From Chersky-840 sp036511675 (GTDB taxonomy: Bacteria > Actinomycetota > Acidimicrobiia > Acidimicrobiales > UBA8190), in contig DATCBU010000083.1 of NCBI GenBank assembly GCA_036511675.1, positions 3,171 through 67,170 on the forward strand: a stretch of 64,000 nt of DNA, read 5' to 3'. The notes under the pieces were generated by a model. The model ran no database searches, was not told the DNA's origin, and was given only the letters and a program-made list of their open reading frames with translations. The position numbers and the translations under genes were made by a program. Within the stretch, counting starts at the first letter, position 1. Each line of letters starts with the position of its first letter. This document shows positions 52,020 through 60,200 of the stretch, piece by piece.

Positions 52020-52922
52020 GTGCGCGGTGTGGTCACCCCCGAACAACGGCGGTCCTGGACCGAGGACGGATGGTGCGTGCTCGATGGGGCGGTGTCGGGT
52101 GAGGACCTCGCCGCCGCACGCCACGCCGTGGCCAAGCTGTTTCCCGGCGCCGAGGCCATGGCCGACCCATCCGACGGCGATGCGCTCGAGCGCTGGCGGA
52201 CGTGGGACGCGGCCTGGCCCGAATTCCCGTTCCGGAGCCGCTCGCTCAACGGCCTGGTGGTCAGCGAGTTGATGATCGATCTCGCCCAGGAGCTGCTCGG
52301 CACCGACGACGTCCGGCTCTACCTGGCCATCGCCACCGCCAAGTACGGGGGCCAACCGTCGGAGTACAACCAGCTCCTCCACACCGACTTCCCGAACCAC
52401 ACCCTCACGGTGCCCCGACCCGAGTCGGGATACCACCAGATGGAGTCGTTCATCTACCTCAGCGACGTCAACCCCCGCAACGGCGCCACCCGGTTCGTGT
52501 CACGGGCCCGCACGAGCCACATCCCCGTGGAGCAACACACCTTGAACTACGAGGACTTCGGTGACCTCTACGACGACCCCGGCGACGCCTCGGCGCCGGC
52601 CGGCTCGATCGTGGTGTACCGACCCGACGTCTATCACCGGTCGGTCGACTTCACCGATACCACCCAGGCACGCTTCATGCTGCACGTGTCGTACAAGCCC
52701 GCCGCCATGGAATGGGGCGGCTATCAGGCCTGGCCGTTCAAGGGCTTCTCGGTGGAGTGGCACAACTTTGTGCAGCAGTCCACGCCGCGCCAACTGATCG
52801 CCCTCGGATTCCCCGCTCCGGGCCACCCCTTCTGGACCCATGACACCTTGGACGGAGTGGCGCGCCGCTACCCCGGGCTCGATCTCACCCCATGGAGAGC
52901 GGCGCACGACCACACGCGCTGA
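52020..52922 (+). CDS. phytanoyl-CoA dioxygenase (PhyH) family protein
   Basis: Predicted Fe(II)/2-oxoglutarate oxygenase of 300 residues. N-terminal RRSWTEDGWCVLDGAVS is typical of PhyH starts. The double-stranded beta-helix carries the iron ligands in QLLHTDFPNHTL (HxD) and a distal histidine in VVYRPDVYHRSVDF, followed by the arginine in TQARFMLHVSYK, which would hold 2-oxoglutarate. ESFIYLSDVNPRNGATRFV is the family's central strand pair. All expected catalytic residues are present; the substrate is unknown. It stands alone with its own promoter, between the flavoprotein and a small hypothetical gene. Confidence 0.87.
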   Translation: MRGVVTPEQRRSWTEDGWCVLDGAVSGEDLAAARHAVAKLFPGAEAMADPSDGDALERWRTWDAAWPEFPFRSRSLNGLVVSELMIDLAQELLGTDDVRLYLAIATAKYGGQPSEYNQLLHTDFPNHTLTVPRPESGYHQMESFIYLSDVNPRNGATRFVSRARTSHIPVEQHTLNYEDFGDLYDDPGDASAPAGSIVVYRPDVYHRSVDFTDTTQARFMLHVSYKPAAMEWGGYQAWPFKGFSVEWHNFVQQSTPRQLIALGFPAPGHPFWTHDTLDGVARRYPGLDLTPWRAAHDHTR

Positions 52923-52928
52923 GCGCGG

Positions 52929-53123
52929 TCACAGTGCGGCACCGGTGATCGACTCGATTGCCGTCAAGGCCTGGTGCAGGCGCCTGACCACCACCTCGTC
53001 CTGGGGCGTGGTGTCCATCAGCTCGCCCGACTCGATGGCTTCGATGAACCGCTTGAGCACCTCGGCCTCCTCGGGCGCGGTCGCGTCGGGACGGGATGGA
53101 TGCTGAGACGCCATGCCATCCAT
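52929..53123 (-). CDS. small acidic hypothetical protein
   Basis: A 64-residue protein with an amphipathic, acidic character: EEAEVLKRFIEAIESGELM, then TTPQDEVVVRRLHQALTAIESI. No motif beyond two predicted helices. Start ATG 53123 or the second Met three codons in (MASQHPSRPDA). It is convergent with the PhyH gene and followed upstream by the esterase gene on the same strand. The codon pattern looks like its neighbours, so a real gene is likely. Confidence 0.55.
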   Translation of the reverse strand: MDGMASQHPSRPDATAPEEAEVLKRFIEAIESGELMDTTPQDEVVVRRLHQALTAIESITGAAL

Positions 53124-53186
53124 CCTTGACCGAGAACACCTCGCGCGGGTGGATTTCGGGCGCCAGGGCCGGAACCCTCGGCGCCT

Positions 53187-54176
53187 TCACCGCCTGATGC
53201 GACCGAAGAACGACAGCACCCGGGACGTGGCACCGACCTGCTGGGTGGTGAGGCCGGCAGCCAATTTCGGATCGGCACCGGGCCAGGTGTGCCCACCGCC
53301 CTCGACGGTGTAGAGCTCGACCGACGTGCCCCGCGCACAGCTTCGCCACTGCTGTTCGATGACCTGGGACCCGATGCGGATCCGGGACGCCACCGCGCCA
53401 CAGCGGTCGAGATGAGCCCAGTCCCCTATGTTGCGCTGCGTGCCCCGCACCTTGACTCCTGGAAACGAGAGGCCGATGGCACCGTTGCGGTACGGGACCA
53501 GAGGGTCCTCGGTTCCGTGGAAGGCCAGGATCGACATCGGTCGGGTGCATCCGAGTTGGAATTCGACGGCCACCGTGGCGATGGCGGCGACCTGACCCGG
53601 TCGGGCACAAGCGTAGAGGATGGTGAAGGCGGCCCCGGCCGAGAATCCCACGGCGAAGACCGAGGCGCGGTCGATGCAATAGGCGTGCTCGAGAGAGACC
53701 ACGAGCGCGTCGACGAAGGCGGCGTCGGTTCCGTGCGCCGTGAACTGCCACTCCGATGCCGCACCCTGGGTGTGGGGAAGGGCGACCAGGTACCCGGCGG
53801 TGGCGCCTCGCGACGGGAGGCCCGTCAACGCCGAGAACTGCGCCGGGTCGGACCCGAATCCGTAGAAGGCAAGGATGAGGGGCGTGGGATGGCGCGGGCC
53901 GTAGGTCCGGGGTACCGACAGCGCGTAGCTCCCCGTCGCACCGGGACCGTCCAGCGACAGTGTCTCCTCCCTACCGGCGGCGACCGGAGCCCGCGACACG
54001 GGCCGCCCGCAGCCGGCCGAGGGCTCGACGGCACGGCTCCTCGGGGTCGGAGAAGCCACGCCGGGTCCGTGGGTACACGTCGTCGCGCCCACCGCGAGCA
54101 ACAGCAACACCATCGGGATGCCGATCACGTGCACAACCGAGCGGCGGGTCGCGCCATGCTTCGGCATCCGCTCCAC
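53187..54176 (-). CDS. secreted PHB-depolymerase/feruloyl-esterase-like hydrolase (LpqC family)
   Basis: A 329-residue exported alpha/beta hydrolase. A hydrophobic signal (VVHVIGIPMVLLLLAVGATTC) with a borderline lipobox precedes the catalytic domain: LILAFYGFGSDPAQFSALTG, the nucleophile in FAVGFSAGAAFT (GxSxGA), the aspartate region FHGTEDPLVPYRNG and the histidine in EGGGHTWPGAD. Family members cleave esters of polyhydroxybutyrate or plant phenolics. The GTG at 54176 lies six bases after TAGGAT and is probably leaderless; an ATG three codons later is the alternative. Confidence 0.87.
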   Translation of the reverse strand: MERMPKHGATRRSVVHVIGIPMVLLLLAVGATTCTHGPGVASPTPRSRAVEPSAGCGRPVSRAPVAAGREETLSLDGPGATGSYALSVPRTYGPRHPTPLILAFYGFGSDPAQFSALTGLPSRGATAGYLVALPHTQGAASEWQFTAHGTDAAFVDALVVSLEHAYCIDRASVFAVGFSAGAAFTILYACARPGQVAAIATVAVEFQLGCTRPMSILAFHGTEDPLVPYRNGAIGLSFPGVKVRGTQRNIGDWAHLDRCGAVASRIRIGSQVIEQQWRSCARGTSVELYTVEGGGHTWPGADPKLAAGLTTQQVGATSRVLSFFGRIRR

Positions 54177-54182
54177 TCCCCG

Positions 54183-54188
54183 ATCCTA
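54183..54188 (-). promoter_or_regulatory. -10 element of the esterase gene, leaderless type
   Basis: TAGGAT on the minus strand, exactly six bases before the GTG at 54176. Confidence 0.5.
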
Positions 54189-54250
54189 AGCTCGAGCGTG
54201 CCGGGCTCGGTGGCCGCGCCCGGAGCCCCAAGATGGCGCAGCCCACGCCG

Positions 54251-54937
54251 TTACGGCTGCACTAGCTCCGATTCGATGGCCGTGCGCAAGGCGACGAGCG
54301 CCTTGCCCCGGGCACGCAGCTTCGTGGCCGCATGGGCCACGGGATCGAGCTCGGCGAGCGCCGCGGCGGCATCGAGGCCGGTGGGGCGCAGGGCGTCGGG
54401 AGAGACCACCTGATCGAGGAATCCAGCGTCGACGGCCTCGTGAGGCCCATACATGGTGGCGTTGACAACGGTCCGGTCGAAGTAGGCAGGGTGCAGTCGG
54501 TGGCGCGCCAACTCGATGGCGAACCAGGGGACCGTGAGTCCGATCCGAACCTCGTTGAGCCCGATACGAAACGGGCCGTCGGCGCCGATGCGCATGTCCG
54601 AGGAGAGGAGCAGGAAGGCTCCGGCCGGATAGGCATGGCCACTACACGTGGCCACCACGGGCCGGGGAAAGCAAAGCAGTCGCTCGGCCAGGGTGGCGCC
54701 CAGCGTCAACATCTCGAGAAGGGGCCCGGGGCCCCCGGCAATGGTCTTCAGGTCGAAGCCAGCCGAGAAATACCCGTCTCGACCGGTGAGTAGCACCACC
54801 ACGCCATCGCGTTCGGCCTCGTCGAATGCGGCGTGCAGGGCCCGGAGCATTTTGATGGAGAACACGTTGACCCTGCCGTCGTCCATGGCGATGGTCGCGA
54901 CCGGACCGTCTCGCTCGTAGGCCACGAGTTCCGGCAT
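54251..54937 (-). CDS. enoyl-CoA hydratase/isomerase (crotonase) family protein
   Basis: A 228-residue crotonase-fold enzyme: VATIAMDDGRVNVFSIKMLRAL in part, VVLLTGRDGYFSAGFDL for the first oxyanion-hole strand, VVATCSGHAYPAGAFLLLSSDMRIG (in part) for the second, then GLNEVRIGLTVPWFA. The glutamate positions of a classic hydratase are not clearly kept (EVRIGL holds one), so the reaction could be hydration, isomerisation or another CoA-thioester step. The length is slightly short. ATG at 54937 with GGGAGA site; its own unit, before the gene-poor region. Confidence 0.88.
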   Translation of the reverse strand: MPELVAYERDGPVATIAMDDGRVNVFSIKMLRALHAAFDEAERDGVVVLLTGRDGYFSAGFDLKTIAGGPGPLLEMLTLGATLAERLLCFPRPVVATCSGHAYPAGAFLLLSSDMRIGADGPFRIGLNEVRIGLTVPWFAIELARHRLHPAYFDRTVVNATMYGPHEAVDAGFLDQVVSPDALRPTGLDAAAALAELDPVAHAATKLRARGKALVALRTAIESELVQP

Positions 54938-55496
54938 CGCTGTCTCCCGTCGAGGGCTTGCCCGACGTCAGTGTACGCCGAGGTGTCATTGCCCAGCCGT
55001 CTGCCGATGATCGAAAGATCATGACTTCGACTGTACGAACGCTCTGTCTGCGGCGGAGGATGGATAACGCAGGCCGGTCTCCGCCATCTGGAGAAGGGCC
55101 CGAGCGGCTGGGATCGTGGGACCATCCGACTTCCACACCAGCTCGATCCTCCGGCGCAGGCGGGGACGACTGATGCGAACGGGTGAAGGTCCTTCGCCAA
55201 CCGGTCGGCTGCGGACGCGGCAAGGATTGGCCACGCCGAAGCCCATTGTCTGACGAGCTCGGCTGGGCCACGCCTAGCACCAACCCCCTTGAACGTGATT
55301 CGAGACGTTTAGGGTCTTTCGGCCCTGATTCACCGACATGACAAAGTCGATCCATGTCCACAGACCGGGCCCCTGGAGGCCAATCCCGGGACAACGAGTG
55401 AAACCATGTGCGTGGGATCACTCTCTACTTCTTTTCACCCGGGTGCGCCCATGAACTAGCCGATGAACTAGGTGGTCAGGCAGCGAAAGGACACCC
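54938..55496. other. gene-free stretch at the start of the lower-GC region
   Basis: No convincing reading frame, RNA fold or mobile-element end was seen in these 559 bases; short frames here have no ribosome site or family pattern. The 12-base-period repeat ATGAACTAG at 55451 and 55463 lies in the likely leader of the PilZ gene. Confidence 0.6.
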
Positions 55497-55823
55497 ATGG
55501 ATGCTCAGCTCAGGCGGTCTCTGCCTCGGCAGTTCGCCAACTGGGGTGGCACCTACGTCATCGAATCCGAACCAGAAATGCGCTGGCGCGACTGTCGCGT
55601 CGTCGACATCTCCTCGATAGGGGCCGGATTTGAACTCCGCGACGCCCCGCTACAGGCCCCTGAGGGGCAGCACATCTTTGCGGCGGTTCACCTCCGGGGC
55701 GAGATCCGAAACTCCCGACGCACCGATGAAGGCCGTCTGCGAGTGGGGACCCAATTCGTCGACATCGCTGACGAGGCCCGCGCATCGCTGAGATCGCTGA
55801 CCGGCCTCGACGTTCGCTGGTAG
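55497..55823 (+). CDS. PilZ-domain protein
   Basis: A 108-residue single-domain protein of the PilZ fold, the commonest c-di-GMP receptor. It shows RRSLPRQFANW near the N-terminus in place of the RxxxR element, then CRVVDISSIGAGFELRDAPL (the D/NxSxxG motif is DISSIG) and LRVGTQFVDI. Basic residues for nucleotide binding are present but not in the strict RxxxR spacing, so binding is uncertain. ATG at 55497 has a clear AAAGGA ribosome site. It stands just before a broken small gene in the gene-poor right region. Confidence 0.83.
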   Translation: MDAQLRRSLPRQFANWGGTYVIESEPEMRWRDCRVVDISSIGAGFELRDAPLQAPEGQHIFAAVHLRGEIRNSRRTDEGRLRVGTQFVDIADEARASLRSLTGLDVRW

Positions 55824-55847
55824 TTCATTCCAATCGAAGGAACGAAG

Positions 55848-56182
55848 ATGACCCGCGCCAGAGTGCTGTCCTTCCACATGGATGACGATGACCGTCCAGG
55901 ATTGGTGAGGGCCCTCGATGGGGTCGCCGAGATGTTCGCCACCCAGTCAGACTTCCTTGGTCTTGTGTGTTGGAGCAAGCCGGTTCCCGCAACGAAGTCA
56001 TGGTCATGACCTTTTGGGAGGGCACTGGACTTGACGACACCCAAGCTGACTCCGAAGTTGCCCGTCACCGGATAGCAGCAACAACGGATCTCGGTGTGAG
56101 CAGCAAGTCCTATGACGTCCTTCGCATGGTCACAGGCCCAGCTTCACTTGTGAAAGCGCTGGCTGAGTCCGTTGCATCCTGA
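55848..56182 (+). pseudogene. frameshifted small protein, antibiotic-monooxygenase-like pattern
   Basis: A frame starting ATG 55848 behind GAAGGAACGAAG gives MTRARVLSFHMDDDDRPG and MFATQSDFLGLV, then terminates at 56007. A second frame continues the sense as LEQAGSRNEVMVMTFWEG, DLGVSSKSYDVLRMV and KALAESVAS to 56182. Joined at about 55960 inside a GTGTGT run (two-base insertion or one-base loss) they make a protein of about 110 residues with the alternating strand/helix look of dimeric alpha-beta barrels. Decay or a sequencing slip is likely; a programmed shift is not supported. Confidence 0.6.
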
Positions 56183-56211
56183 GGAGTCCGGATTGGGGTC
56201 CATCGACCCTG

Positions 56212-56466
56212 GTGCTGGAGATCATTGGGCCGACCGTTAACCAGATGCCCGACAGCGCAGCCATCGTTGCAGCCGCCGCCCGACTTCTGAGGGCTTGGGC
56301 TGCCGCGACCCAGGGCGTCGAGCCGATGTCCCTCACCAACCCGGCCTTCGCTGAAGTCCATGAGGCAGCTCGCGAGCTCATGACGGCGACGCAGACCACC
56401 GACCTCCTAGCGGCGTACGGCGTGTTGGACGACCTCGTGGCCACGATCAAGCTGAGTCAGCCGTAA
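56212..56466 (+). CDS. hypothetical protein, helical
   Basis: An 84-residue frame starting GTG 56212: LEIIGPTVNQMPDSAAIVA, AAARLLRAWAAATQGV, FAEVHEAARELMTATQT and DLLAAYGVLDDLVATIKLSQP in order. It is entirely helical by composition and has no recognised family. Its TAA overlaps the ATG of the next gene (TAATG), which argues that both are translated. No good ribosome site was seen before the GTG. Confidence 0.45.
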   Translation: MLEIIGPTVNQMPDSAAIVAAAARLLRAWAAATQGVEPMSLTNPAFAEVHEAARELMTATQTTDLLAAYGVLDDLVATIKLSQP

Positions 56467-56750
56467 TGCCGCTCAACATCGGCACTCTCTGGGTGACTGT
56501 TCGCAACGCCGTGCCCTACGCTCCACGGAAACAGCTGTGGGAAGGGCGTCACCGCGTGCCAGTTTGGAAAAGGCAATCCCCGAAGTTTGCCTGTTTCTGT
56601 GGACGCCCGCTTCAGTTCGATACCACGATTCACAGGGGAACTGACTCCGATGGCGAAGCCCTCAATGCGGGTCATTGCTCCGAGCACGGCTGGGTCGGTT
56701 CTGATGGAAAGAGCCGGGCCGTCTCTGTGACGCCGGTGCGGGACCCGTAG
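56466..56750 (+). CDS. hypothetical protein with possible zinc-binding cysteines
   Basis: A 94-residue protein. After a basic N-terminal half (VRNAVPYAPRKQLWEGRHRVPVWKR in part) comes FACFCGRPLQFDTTI and later AGHCSEHGWVGSDGK: a CxC pair and a CxxH pair that could form one metal site. No named family. It starts within the stop of the preceding gene (TAATG), so the two are probably coupled. Lower GC than the left part of the window and lies among remnants, consistent with acquired DNA. Confidence 0.5.
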   Translation: MPLNIGTLWVTVRNAVPYAPRKQLWEGRHRVPVWKRQSPKFACFCGRPLQFDTTIHRGTDSDGEALNAGHCSEHGWVGSDGKSRAVSVTPVRDP

Positions 56751-56846
56751 GCGACCACGGGAGGGGACCACATCGGGGTCGCGAACAGACCCCCTGAATC
56801 GAAGTGAAATCATCGCCCGGATCCAAGCATTGTTTGCGGTCTTGAT

Positions 56847-57614
56847 TCACTGACTGTCGTACTCGTCGTGACGGCGCCACCAGAAGCCGGTCTCGTTGCG
56901 ACCGAGTGGCGCGCGGTCGAGCCACTGGTACATGCCCCAGAGGCCGTCCAGCCCGCGCGCGTACGCCGAGTAGGTGTGGTACACGACGCCGTCGTCAATG
57001 GCGAACGCGCTCACGCCGGGCCCTTCTCGCCTGTACGTCTCCCAGTCCGTTCCAACGATGCTCGATGCGAACTCGTCGAGTTCGGAGCCCGCTTCGCCAG
57101 GCGATGGCCGAAGGTCCATCTCGCGGAAGTTGTACTCGACGGCTCCCGACGCCCACTCCTCCTTGGTGTGCGCCGCCTGGAAGTCGTGGTTGAAGTCGCT
57201 GTCGAACGAAGACGCCCAGGGGAAGCTCCAACCCATTCGGCCCTTGTAGGCGCGCAGTTTCGCCAGCGGAGCCCGCGACACCGCGCAGAGCGTGACGTCG
57301 TGATTCGCGAGGTGGACAGCCGAGCCGTCGAAACCGTCCGCGATCGCGGAGCACGACGGGCACCCTGCCGTGTAATCGGCGCCGAACATGAAGTGATAGA
57401 TGAGAAGCTGCGAGCGTCCTCTGAAGAGATCGGTGAGCGACGCTGTGCCCTCGTCGGTCTCGAAGCGGTACTCCTTGTCGATTCGAACCCAGGGCAGCTC
57501 CTGCCTCTGCCGCGCCAAGTCGTCGCTACGCCGCGTCAGCTCCTTCTCGGCCTCGAGCAGCTCCAGCCGGGCCGCAAGCCACTCTTCACGTGTTCCGGTC
57601 TTGTGGTCCGTCAT
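56847..57614 (-). CDS. DUF899-family thioredoxin-fold protein
   Basis: A 255-residue protein of the DUF899 family, thioredoxin-like proteins of unknown function that are common in soil bacteria. Marks: EEWLAARLELLEAEKELTRR at the N-terminus, LPWVRIDKEYRFET, LTDLFRGRSQLLIYHFMFG, GCPSCSAIADGFDG (a CxxC in the thioredoxin active-site position), MGWSFPWASSFDSDFNHDF, and the terminal DGLWGMYQWLDRAPLGR. The length is typical and motifs intact. ATG at 57614 with an AAGGAA site; upstream extension rejected. A single-gene unit. Confidence 0.9.
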   Translation of the reverse strand: MTDHKTGTREEWLAARLELLEAEKELTRRSDDLARQRQELPWVRIDKEYRFETDEGTASLTDLFRGRSQLLIYHFMFGADYTAGCPSCSAIADGFDGSAVHLANHDVTLCAVSRAPLAKLRAYKGRMGWSFPWASSFDSDFNHDFQAAHTKEEWASGAVEYNFREMDLRPSPGEAGSELDEFASSIVGTDWETYRREGPGVSAFAIDDGVVYHTYSAYARGLDGLWGMYQWLDRAPLGRNETGFWWRRHDEYDSQ

Positions 57615-57652
57615 CTTTGTTCCTTGTTGTCGTCTTCGCTGCTTGGCTGGTC

Positions 57653-57865
57653 TCACCATAGATGGCGTCTCACATCGATGGCATGAGTCCGGGGACCCCC
57701 AAAGGGCGCCCTGGTGACGAGGATTTCGAGTCCTACGGTCGGTAGCGCCAGCGGCAGGTCGTTGGCTGCATTGGCGGGAAGGACCCTCTGGGCGACCACG
57801 ATTGCGGCGATCACGGACAGCCAGATGACGCTCAGCGCCCCTAACATCAGCACCAGTCCGATGTT
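57653..57865 (-). pseudogene. C-terminal remnant of a DUF2182 membrane protein (tentative)
   Basis: GLVLMLGALSVIWLSVIAAIV and VAQRVLPANAANDLPLAL resemble the last helix and tail of DUF2182 predicted metal-binding membrane proteins. An in-frame TGA lies just upstream and nothing resembling the N-terminal part is visible, so it is at best a fragment. Could instead be a chance hydrophobic frame. Confidence 0.3.
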
Positions 57866-58129
57866 TCAACTGGCGCTGTAGAGACCGACCTCGAATCTAG
57901 AGCGGACGTTTTCGCGGCAGAGTCGGCGCTCGTATGCACCCGTAACGATCGCCACGGCAATTGTAGATGTCGTAGTAGAGCATGAACTTTTTCCGCCACT
58001 TCTGTGACCAGGACGAAACCGCAAATACGTCCGCCGACCTGGGTGTTTTGTTCTCATCAGTAGTGGACACTTTTCGACGTTCTCCGATGACTGACGGCCT
58101 AGGGACGGCCTGGGACTAGGCCGCATGCA

Positions 58130-58330
58130 TGGTGTCGTCATGAAACGCCTCAGCGTCCACGGGGCAGGCTCACTCGCTGCCCGAAGCGCCACCCCCGCCA
58201 TCCTCAGCGCGCCCCTGACGGCCCCCATACCCAACCCGTACCGTGGGGCCTTGGTTTGGTCCCGACCTTGGCAGCATCGCGGTAGCGCGCGGGACGACCG
58301 CACAACACGGCGGGCTCTGCGCCGGTCAAT
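58130..58330 (-). pseudogene. remnant copy of the helix-turn-helix family
   Basis: On the minus strand GLGMGAVRGALRMAGVALR followed by AASEPAPWTLRR matches GVGLGAVKGGLRAAGVELR and AASEPAPWTLRR of the gene at 59409-59891. Nucleotide similarity continues on both sides (GCCTCAGCGTCCACGGGGC shared). The rest of the gene is not recognisable, so this is a decayed duplicate. Confidence 0.6.
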
Positions 58331-58695
58331 CAGGTGCGGGTAACGGAGACGGCGAGAACCGGTGGCGGTCCGAAGACCACGGCCTCCACCCGGGAAACCT
58401 CCACCTCCAGAGTCCACCTTCATTCCCAGCCGAGTCAATCCGATGCGCTTACGGATTCATCGACGGATCGGTAGGACAAGACGCCATGGAGGAAGTCGGA
58501 GCGCCTGGTCCCCTTGCATAAGAGCACTTAAAGTGATATTCCGCCAACTCACAGTGATGCCCACCTGTGCTACCACGTGGCTCCATGTTGACAGCTCTGT
58601 GGGGTGGGTGCATCCTGTGTGACCATCACCGTGGGTGAGTGTTGAGTACACCGAGTGGCATTGGGTGAGTCACGTCGGGGCATGAGGAGACTCCC
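58331..58695. other. stretch without a supported gene
   Basis: Short frames occur on both strands, but none has a ribosome site or family pattern. Nothing else recognised. Confidence 0.5.
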
Positions 58696-58950
58696 ATGGC
58701 ACGACAAGTCTGGGTCATACCACTCCCTTGGCCATCGGATCCCCCCGAGGGCGAAGCGATGGGCTCAGCAGCGGAGCCGACGAGAGGTGAAGAGACCACG
58801 GGGCGCCGATTCGGTCGCTTAAGGCCGAAGAGCAAGAAACACAATCTTCCAAACTCATCGTCAACGGCGCACCCGACTCCTCCCGAGGGGGGTGGCATCA
58901 GTGCGGCGCCGGACGATCCGCATCGACCCAGGCACATCGGGCCTCGATGA
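58696..58950 (+). CDS. hypothetical protein, proline-rich
   Basis: An 84-residue frame with a strong ribosome site (GAGGAGACTCCC before ATG 58696): ARQVWVIPLPWPSDPPEGEA, then a Gly/Glu-rich stretch, FGRLRPKSKKHNLP and a proline-rich tail. Composition suggests an unstructured protein. It is 86 bases before the VWHxQG gene on the same strand and may form a unit with it. No function is inferred. Confidence 0.4.
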   Translation: MARQVWVIPLPWPSDPPEGEAMGSAAEPTRGEETTGRRFGRLRPKSKKHNLPNSSSTAHPTPPEGGGISAAPDDPHRPRHIGPR

Positions 58951-59036
58951 TCGGGTTGTCTGAACAATGGCGGAGTCAGGTCGCAGCAGCTGAGTCAAAA
59001 CCGTCACGCCTAGGCCGATCCTCCTAAGGGGAATCT

Positions 59037-59261
59037 GTGGCAGTCGAGATCGAAAGTGTCGTCTGGCACCGGCAGGGGAACCTGATCGAAGTGATCTACA
59101 CAGACTCGCGGTCCGAGCACCGAAGAGGAGACCAGTTCGTTGCCACCGCGCTGGCCCAGATTGCAGGACTCCAGACTGCGCCCGCTCCCGACGGGGAGGC
59201 TCGATGGGTCCGCTACGCAGACTCTTGGCAGGTTGTCCCGCGGGGCGGTGTACATGAGTGA
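59037..59261 (+). CDS. small hypothetical protein, VWHxQG family copy 1
   Basis: A 74-residue protein: VEIESVVWHRQGNLIEVIYT, DSRSEHRRGDQFVATALAQI, AGLQTAPAPDGEARWVRYADS. It is clearly homologous to the minus-strand frame at 59791-60048 (SIVWHQQGHRIDLNYVHGEPEH, GSEAITTMLAKDAGL, PPPDDTRRWVH). The shared core is a WHxQG turn, an E-H pair, an alanine-rich helix and a DxxxRWV strand. GTG at 59037 behind AAGGGGAATCT. I do not recognise the family; its local duplication in both orientations is notable. Confidence 0.6.
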   Translation: MAVEIESVVWHRQGNLIEVIYTDSRSEHRRGDQFVATALAQIAGLQTAPAPDGEARWVRYADSWQVVPRGGVHE

Positions 59262-59408
59262 GATCGTCATTGTCACGTTCACTGCAGCAGAAAACGGAAG
59301 CCGAAAGCGCGTTCGCTGACGACGGGACAGGAACAGGCGCCGCGCTGGTACCGCTCGATAACTTGGTGAACCCCATTGGGCTCACTCTTCTACCCAGACT
59401 CCAAGGTT

Positions 59409-59891
59409 TCAGTGATGCACAGCTCGAAGAGCAATGTGGATACCTTGGAGGTCGGCGAGACGTAGGAGGCGTACTCGGTGCCGCGCCTCGGCACCGTCCC
59501 ACGCCCCGCCGTACCCCCCCTGGGTGCTCCTGGTGAACGATGGGGGGCCATCGACCCCCAGAGCTTCCAATAGCCACGGTAGGTGTACGGGTAGGGACCG
59601 TCTTCGTCGGAAATGGGGGTTCTGAAAGCATCGACGCCTCAGCGTCCACGGGGCCGGTTCACTCGCTGCCCGCAGCTCCACCCCCGCTGCTCTGAGTCCA
59701 CCCTTGACGGCCCCGAGGCCCACCCCCAGCAGGAGGGCCATGTGGAACACGGGGAGGCCCACGTCCTCGTACAGCGCTCGCACGAGCCGATCATCGAGCG
59801 CGAGCGGAGCCCGCGCCTCGAACGGCCCCGTGGGGGTCCAGGTGTCGGTCATGGTGCCATCGGTGTCTGTGGACCCAGCGACGGGTGTCAT
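59409..59891 (-). CDS. hypothetical protein with helix-turn-helix segment
   Basis: A 160-residue frame. Its first half, LALDDRLVRALYEDVGLPVFHMALLLGVGL (in part) and GAVKGGLRAAGVELRAA, follows the pattern of a Y-x-x-x-G-L...L-G-V...V...L-x-x-x-G helix-turn-helix as in resolvase/homeodomain-like DNA-binding segments. The second half (SLPVHLPWLLEALGVDGPPSF) is unrecognised. The start may be ATG 59852 (MTDTWTPTG), which would overlap the preceding VWHxQG gene by about 60 bases. Degraded copies lie at 58130-58330 and 60067-60200. Confidence 0.5.
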   Translation of the reverse strand: MTPVAGSTDTDGTMTDTWTPTGPFEARAPLALDDRLVRALYEDVGLPVFHMALLLGVGLGAVKGGLRAAGVELRAASEPAPWTLRRRCFQNPHFRRRRSLPVHLPWLLEALGVDGPPSFTRSTQGGYGGAWDGAEARHRVRLLRLADLQGIHIALRAVHH

Positions 59892-60048
59892 CGGGCGGCG
59901 GCACGACGTCGAGTCCGGCGTCCTTGGCGAGCATGGTCGTGATCGCCTCGGAGCCCATCATGTGCTCGGGCTCGCCGTGGACATAGTTCAAGTCGATCCG
60001 GTGGCCCTGTTGGTGCCACACGATGCTGACAAGTCCATACCCGGCCAT
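59791..60048 (-). CDS. small hypothetical protein, VWHxQG family copy 2
   Basis: An 85-residue frame homologous to the plus-strand gene at 59037-59261: GYGLVSIVWHQQGHRIDLNY, EHMMGSEAITTMLAKDAGLD, VVPPPDDTRRWVHR. Beyond RWVH the tail becomes arginine/histidine-rich and overlaps the downstream helix-turn-helix gene in another frame, so the true C-terminus may be shorter or frameshifted. ATG 60048 with GGAGG site nearby. The pairing of this small protein with the helix-turn-helix gene may be the ancestral two-gene unit. Confidence 0.5.
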   Translation of the reverse strand: MAGYGLVSIVWHQQGHRIDLNYVHGEPEHMMGSEAITTMLAKDAGLDVVPPPDDTRRWVHRHRWHHDRHLDPHGAVRGAGSARAR

Positions 60049-60066
60049 AAGCCCTCCAGGAGGAGG

Positions 60067-60200
60067 CTACGCCTCGGAAGGTCGGCGAGGCACAGGACCG
60101 TGGAATGAGCGCTTCCCGCGCCACGCCGGTTGCCCTCTGGGCGCACCCGGCGAACGAGGGGGTTTCGACCCCCGGAGCCTCCAGCAGGTCAGAGCCCCGT
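60067..60200 (-). pseudogene. remnant of the helix-turn-helix family C-terminal part
   Basis: Minus-strand LLEAPGVETPSFAGCAQ corresponds to LLEALGVDGPPSFTRST of the gene at 59409-59891. The DNA GGTCGGCGAG is also kept at the matching distance (60079 and 59451). No open reading frame with a start is left. Confidence 0.5.

Noticed and set aside
55451..55471. ATGAACTAG tandem repeat as a CRISPR or riboswitch element
   Set aside because: Only two 9-base units at a 12-base period and no stem structure.
59258..59536. A 92-codon plus-strand frame after the VWHxQG gene
   Set aside because: It lies mostly opposite the helix-turn-helix gene, has no ribosome site and its second half is shadow-like.
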